Shown: piece by piece, positions 5,390-9,068 of the stretch
Layout of the letters: each line of letters begins with the position of its first letter
Numbering within the stretch: position 1 is the stretch's first letter
Assembly: GCA_019421975.1 (NCBI GenBank)
Contig: JAHZEE010000010.1
Span: 1-9,068, forward strand
From: Clostridiales bacterium
GTDB lineage: Bacteria > Bacillota > Clostridia > Oscillospirales > Oscillospiraceae
Reading direction: 5' to 3'
Length of the DNA stretch: 9,068 bases
Notes under the pieces: generated by a model
Database searches by the model: none
What the model was told of the DNA's origin: nothing
The model's input: only the letters and a program-made list of their open reading frames with translations
Program-made: the position numbers and the translations under genes

Positions 5390-5410
5390 GCGCCCGAAAG
5401 GAGCGAGAAC

Positions 5411-6514
5411 ATGGACGAAGCCTTTATGCGCCGGGCCGTCGACCTGGCCGGGCGGGGCCGCGGCTGGGTCAGCCCCAACCCGCTGGTGGGCGCGGTGATT
5501 GTGAAGGACGGCCGCGTCATCGGCGAGGGCTACCACCACCGGGCGGGCGGGCTGCACGCCGAGCGGGAGGCCCTCGCCAGCTGCCGGGAGGACCCTGCGG
5601 GCGCCACGCTCTATGTGACGCTGGAGCCCTGCTGCCACCATGGGCGGCAGCCGCCCTGCACCGAGGCCATTTTACAGTCCGGCATCCGCAAGGTGGTCAT
5701 CGGCTCCCGCGATCCCAACCCGCAGGTCTGCGGCCGGGGCGCGGCGCTGCTGCGCGAAGCCGGACTCACGGTGCAGGAGGATTTCCTGCGGGCGGAGTGC
5801 GACAATCTCAACCCCATCTTTTTCCACTACATCCAGACCCAGACGCCCTATGTGGCCATGAAGTACGCCATGACCGCCGACGGCAAGATCGCCACGCGGA
5901 CCGGCGCGTCCCGCTATGTGACGGGCGAGGCCGCCCGGGCCCGGGTCCAGCAGCTGCGGCATCAGTACCGGGGCATCCTAGTGGGCATCGGCACGGCGCT
6001 CTGTGACGATCCGCTGCTCACCTGCCGCCTCCCCGACAGGCGCAGCCCGGTGCGGATCGTCCGCGACGCCGCGCTGCGACTGCCCGTCGAGAGCCAGCTG
6101 GTGCAGACGGCAGGCCAGGTTCCCCTCATCGCGGCCTGCTGCCACGGCCCGGCGGACCGGCGGCAGCGGCTGGAGCAGCTGGGGGTGACGGTGCTGGATC
6201 TGCCCGGCCCCGGCGGGCAGGTGGATCTGCCGGCGCTGATGCGGGAGCTTGGCCGGCGGGAGATCGACAGCGTGCTGCTCGAGGGCGGCGGCACGCTCAA
6301 CGAGGCCATGGTGCAGGCCGGACTGGTGCAGAAGGTCTACTGCTTTCTGGCCCCCAAGCTCTTTGGCGGCCGGGACGCCAAGACGCCCCTGGAGGGGCCG
6401 GGCGTCGGGACGCCGGACGAGGGCTGGCAGCTGGCGCTGCAGCGCTGCGAGCCGCTGGCGGGCGACCTGCTGCTGGAATACGAGGTGAAAGAACATGTTC
6501 ACAGGGATCATTGA
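5411..6514 (+). CDS. ribD: Riboflavin biosynthesis deaminase/reductase RibD
   Basis: This 367-aa bifunctional enzyme deaminates diaminohydroxyphosphoribosylaminopyrimidine and then reduces the ribose side chain with NADPH. The N-terminal deaminase (about 1-145) shows the zinc site H49-A-E51 and PCCHHGRQPPC, with C74 and C83. PNP.V.GRG (102-110) follows. The C-terminal reductase starts near 146 and contains MKYAMTADGKIAT (150-162), SRYVTGEAAR, a GIGTALCDDPLLTCR segment and LLEGGGTLN near the NADPH site. Length is normal for the family. ATG 5411 has AAAGGAG (5397-5403) at 7 nt; the frame upstream runs through riboswitch and terminator DNA. It is the first gene of the operon and overlaps ribE by 20 bp. 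Confidence 0.97.
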   Translation: MDEAFMRRAVDLAGRGRGWVSPNPLVGAVIVKDGRVIGEGYHHRAGGLHAEREALASCREDPAGATLYVTLEPCCHHGRQPPCTEAILQSGIRKVVIGSRDPNPQVCGRGAALLREAGLTVQEDFLRAECDNLNPIFFHYIQTQTPYVAMKYAMTADGKIATRTGASRYVTGEAARARVQQLRHQYRGILVGIGTALCDDPLLTCRLPDRRSPVRIVRDAALRLPVESQLVQTAGQVPLIAACCHGPADRRQRLEQLGVTVLDLPGPGGQVDLPALMRELGRREIDSVLLEGGGTLNEAMVQAGLVQKVYCFLAPKLFGGRDAKTPLEGPGVGTPDEGWQLALQRCEPLAGDLLLEYEVKEHVHRDH

Positions 6515-7124
6515 GGAGCTTGGAACCATAGAGCGCGTGGGCGCGGGCCAGATCGCGGTGCGCGCCCGCACGGTGCTGGAGGGCACGCGGCTGGGCGACT
6601 CCATCGCGGTCAACGGCGTGTGCCTGACCGTGACCCACCTGACCGGCGCGGGCTTCACAGCCGATGTGATGCCGGAGACGCTGCGCCGGTCCAGCCTGGG
6701 CCAGCTCCGGCCCGGCAGCCGGGTCAATCTGGAGCGGGCCATGGCGGCGGACGGCCGCTTCGGCGGCCACATCGTCTCCGGCCACATCGACGGCATGGGA
6801 CAGATTCTGGCCCTGCGAGACGAGGGCAACGCGGTCTGGGTCACCATCGCGGCCCCGCCGGAGCTGCTGCGGGGCATTGTGGAGAAGGGATCGATCGCCA
6901 TCGACGGCATCAGCCTGACCGTGGCCGCCGTCACGGACCGGGACTTCTCCGTCTCCATCATCCCCCACACCGGCGGCCAGACCACGCTGCTGCACCGCCG
7001 GCCGGGCGAGCAGGTCAATCTGGAGACGGACATCATTGGAAAATATGTTTCCCGCCTGCTGGCGCCGGAACGCGCGCCACAGGGCGGCATCACGCGGGAA
7101 TTTCTCACCCAATACGGATTTTGA
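6495..7124 (+). CDS. ribE: Riboflavin synthase (alpha subunit)
   Basis: This 209-aa enzyme dismutates two 6,7-dimethyl-8-ribityllumazine molecules to riboflavin. The two lumazine-binding repeats are clear. The first opens with MFTGIIEELG and contains NGVCLTV and MPETLRRSSLG. The second begins near GGHIVSGHIDG (residues 91-101) and contains SIAIDGISLTV and IIPHTGGQTTL, ending in VNLETDIIGKY. Length matches the family. ATG 6495 lies inside the end of ribD (20-bp overlap) with GAGGTGAAAG just upstream, so the two are translationally coupled. The enzyme acts with lumazine synthase, encoded two genes downstream. Confidence 0.97.
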   Translation: MFTGIIEELGTIERVGAGQIAVRARTVLEGTRLGDSIAVNGVCLTVTHLTGAGFTADVMPETLRRSSLGQLRPGSRVNLERAMAADGRFGGHIVSGHIDGMGQILALRDEGNAVWVTIAAPPELLRGIVEKGSIAIDGISLTVAAVTDRDFSVSIIPHTGGQTTLLHRRPGEQVNLETDIIGKYVSRLLAPERAPQGGITREFLTQYGF

Positions 7125-7139
7125 AAGAGGCGAATCAAT

Positions 7140-8348
7140 ATGAATTTTGCAACCATTGAAGCGGCGCTGGAGGAGCTGCGCGCCGGGCGCATCATCCTCT
7201 GCATCGACGACCCGGACCGGGAGAACGAGGGCGACATGATCTGCGCGGCCCAGTTTGCCACCACGGAGAATGTGAACTTCATGGCCAAACACGCCAAGGG
7301 GCTCATCTGCACGCCCATGTCCCAGGCCGTGGCCGACCGGCTGGGGCTGGAGCAGATGGTGAAGGTCAACACCGACAACCACTGCACGGCCTTCACCGTC
7401 TCCATCGACCATGTGGACACCACCACGGGCATCTCCGCCGAGGAGCGGGGCTACACCTGCCGCATGTGCGCCGACCCCAACACCAAACCCGCTGATTTGC
7501 GCCGTCCGGGCCATGTGTTTCCGCTGGTGGCGCGGCGGGGCGGCGTGCTGGCGCGCAACGGCCACACAGAGGCCACGGTGGACCTGTGCCGCCACGCGGG
7601 GCTGACCGAGTGCGGCCTGTGCTGCGAGATCATGCGCGACGACGGCACCATGATGCGCACGACCGAGCTGCTGGAGCACGCCGCGCAGTGGGGCCTCAAG
7701 GTCATCACCATCAAAGACCTGCAGGACTACTGCCGGCTCCACGACAAGCATGTGGTCCGCGAGGCCGCGGCCAAGCTGCCCACCCGGTTTGGAGACTTCC
7801 AGATCTATGGCTACACCAACGATCTCACGGGCGAGAGCCATGTGGCGCTGGTCAAGGGCGAGATCGGAGACGGCAGGGGCGTGCTGTGCCGGGTCCACTC
7901 AGAGTGTCTGACGGGCGATGTGTTCGGCTCCAAGCGGTGCGACTGCGGCCAGCAGCTGACTGCGGCCCTGCAGCAGATTGAAAAAGAGGGCCGCGGTGTG
8001 TTACTCTATATGCGCCAGGAGGGCCGGGGGATCGGCCTTATCAACAAGCTCAAGGCCTACACGCTGCAGGAGCAGGGCTACGACACGGTGGAGGCCAATC
8101 TGAAGCTGGGCTTCGCCGCCGACCTGCGGGAGTACTGGACGGGCGCGCAGATTCTGCGGGATCTGGGCGTACGCGAGCTGCGGCTTCTGACCAACAACCC
8201 CGACAAGATCTACGGCCTGTCCGGCTTCGGGCTGGAGATCGTCGAGCGGGTGCCCATCGAGGTCGCGCCCCAGGAGTTCGACCGCTTCTACCTGCTCACC
8301 AAACGGGAAAAAATGGGCCACCTGCTGCGCCAGGTGGGCAATCAATAA
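7140..8348 (+). CDS. ribBA: Bifunctional DHBP synthase / GTP cyclohydrolase II
   Basis: This 402-aa fusion supplies both branches of riboflavin synthesis. The RibB half (about 1-200) makes 3,4-dihydroxy-2-butanone-4-phosphate from ribulose-5-phosphate and shows RENEGD (27-32), [27 protein letters not shown] (119-129) and HTEA (142-145). The RibA half (about 205-402) opens the ring of GTP and shows [18 protein letters not shown], with zinc ligands C256, C267 and C269, then [11 protein letters not shown] (290-300) and LLTNNPDK. Both active sites look intact. The RibB half has additional cysteines (C107, C110, C158, C161) where relatives usually have other residues. ATG 7140 has an AGAGG ribosome binding site 9 nt upstream and starts 15 bp after ribE. 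Confidence 0.97.
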   Translation: MNFATIEAALEELRAGRIILCIDDPDRENEGDMICAAQFATTENVNFMAKHAKGLICTPMSQAVADRLGLEQMVKVNTDNHCTAFTVSIDHVDTTTGISAEERGYTCRMCADPNTKPADLRRPGHVFPLVARRGGVLARNGHTEATVDLCRHAGLTECGLCCEIMRDDGTMMRTTELLEHAAQWGLKVITIKDLQDYCRLHDKHVVREAAAKLPTRFGDFQIYGYTNDLTGESHVALVKGEIGDGRGVLCRVHSECLTGDVFGSKRCDCGQQLTAALQQIEKEGRGVLLYMRQEGRGIGLINKLKAYTLQEQGYDTVEANLKLGFAADLREYWTGAQILRDLGVRELRLLTNNPDKIYGLSGFGLEIVERVPIEVAPQEFDRFYLLTKREKMGHLLRQVGNQ

Positions 8349-8360
8349 GGAGGAATCGCC

Positions 8361-8828
8361 ATGAATCTGTTAGAGGGAAAACTGGTCGCCCGGGAGGGCA
8401 CGCGCATCGCCGTTGTGGCATCGCGGTTCAATGAGTTCATCACCAGCAAGCTGCTCTGCGGCTGTGAGGACGGTCTGGTCCGCCACGGCGTGGCCACGGA
8501 GCAGATCGATGTGGCCTGGGTGCCGGGGGCCTTTGAAATCCCGGTGGTGGCCCAGCGGCTGGCCGCATCCGGCCGCTACGACGCGGTGATCTGCCTGGGC
8601 GCAGTCATCCGCGGCTCCACCAGCCACTACGACTATGTGTGCGCCGAGGTGTCCAAGGGCGTGGCCCAGGTGGGCCTGCAGACCGGCGTGCCCGTGCTCT
8701 TCGGCGTGCTCACCACGGACAACATCGAGCAGGCCATCGAGCGGGCCGGCACCAAGGCCGGCAACAAGGGCTATGACTGCGCCCTGTCCGCCATCGAGAT
8801 GGTGAATCTGATGGAGATGGTCCGATGA
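8361..8828 (+). CDS. ribH: 6,7-dimethyl-8-ribityllumazine synthase
   Basis: This 155-aa enzyme condenses the ribitylamino-uracil with dihydroxybutanone phosphate; members form pentamers or 60-mer capsids. Motifs visible are [10 protein letters not shown] (19-28), [16 protein letters not shown] (53-68), [17 protein letters not shown] (77-93) with the catalytic histidine H89, and [24 protein letters not shown]. Length is standard. ATG 8361 has a strong AAGGAGG (8347-8353) at 7 nt, 12 bp after ribBA. The TGA stop overlaps the ATG of the next gene (ATGA, 8825-8828). Confidence 0.97.
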   Translation: MNLLEGKLVAREGTRIAVVASRFNEFITSKLLCGCEDGLVRHGVATEQIDVAWVPGAFEIPVVAQRLAASGRYDAVICLGAVIRGSTSHYDYVCAEVSKGVAQVGLQTGVPVLFGVLTTDNIEQAIERAGTKAGNKGYDCALSAIEMVNLMEMVR

Positions 8829-9068
8829 CGCTGATCTTCGACTTTGACGGGACCCTGCACGAGACGGCCCGCATCTACATTCCCGCCTTCCGCGCGGCGC
8901 GGGCGGCACTGGTGCAGCAGGGCTACTGCATCCGGGACTTTGCAGACGCGGAGATCACCGCCTTTTTGGGGCTGAACATTCTGGACATGTGGCGCGGCTT
9001 TCTGCCCGACGCGCCGGCGCAGGTGCAGCAGGCGGGCGCGGCGCAGATCGGCCGGAGCCTGGATGCAG
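8825..9068 (+). CDS. HAD-superfamily hydrolase (N-terminal part, cut by window end)
   Basis: The 81 codons present open [14 protein letters not shown]. This is HAD motif I (DxDGT), with the nucleophile D6 and acid/base D8. The following helical region ([20 protein letters not shown]...) looks like the start of a subfamily-I cap, as in phosphoglycolate-phosphatase-like enzymes. The start codon overlaps the ribH stop (ATGA), so translation is coupled to the rib operon. Riboflavin synthesis needs a phosphatase that removes phosphate from 5-amino-6-(5-phosphoribitylamino)uracil, and in other bacteria this is done by HAD enzymes (for example YcsE and YitU in Bacillus subtilis, YigB in Escherichia coli). 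This gene is a candidate for that job by context. Another flavin-related or general phosphatase role remains possible. Confidence 0.88.
   Translation, partial: MTLIFDFDGTLHETARIYIPAFRAARAALVQQGYCIRDFADAEITAFLGLNILDMWRGFLPDAPAQVQQAGAAQIGRSLDA

Noticed and set aside
5978..7898. Long minus-strand open frames (to 484 and 533 codons) over ribD, ribE and ribBA
   Set aside because: High GC suppresses stop codons on the opposite strand; the plus-strand genes have intact catalytic motifs, ribosome binding sites and operon spacing.

Overview
The window looks like a high-GC member of the Clostridia, probably an Oscillospiraceae-type gut Firmicute. This is inferred from three things: strong GGAGG-type ribosome binding sites, an FMN riboswitch ahead of a Bacillus-style rib operon with a fused RibBA, and abundant GGCTCCCC...GGGGAG hairpin repeats. 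No marker gene fixes the genus.

Layout. (1) 1-2278: the 3' end of a polar amino acid ABC transporter operon (binding protein, permease, ATPase), closed by a strong intrinsic terminator. (2) 2258-5070: an accessory stretch. It holds a minus-strand DUF559 nuclease-like protein, two paralogous small XRE/Cro-CI regulators on the minus strand around a divergent 90-aa protein of unknown function, a YwaF-like membrane protein (minus) and a small membrane-anchored PepSY-like protein (plus). Three hairpin-rich inverted repeat elements lie at its edges. The middle of this stretch is about 40% GC by hand count, far below the GC-rich sequence on either side. (3) 5122-9068: a riboflavin operon with a near-consensus promoter, FMN (RFN) riboswitch, regulatory terminator, ribD, ribE, ribBA, ribH and a translationally coupled HAD phosphatase gene cut by the window end.

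How the genes work together. The ABC genes form one uptake system. The rib genes encode all the classically assigned enzymes from GTP and ribulose-5-phosphate to riboflavin. The trailing HAD gene is a good candidate for the pathway's dephosphorylation step, which has no universally conserved enzyme. In the accessory region, the two regulators have nearly identical recognition helices. Three palindromes of the form TACTAT-N6-ATAGTA (one with a single arm mismatch) lie upstream of the two regulators and the 90-aa gene, which suggests a small self-contained repressor/operator module. That module and the repeats with compensatory base changes are the least explained parts of the window.
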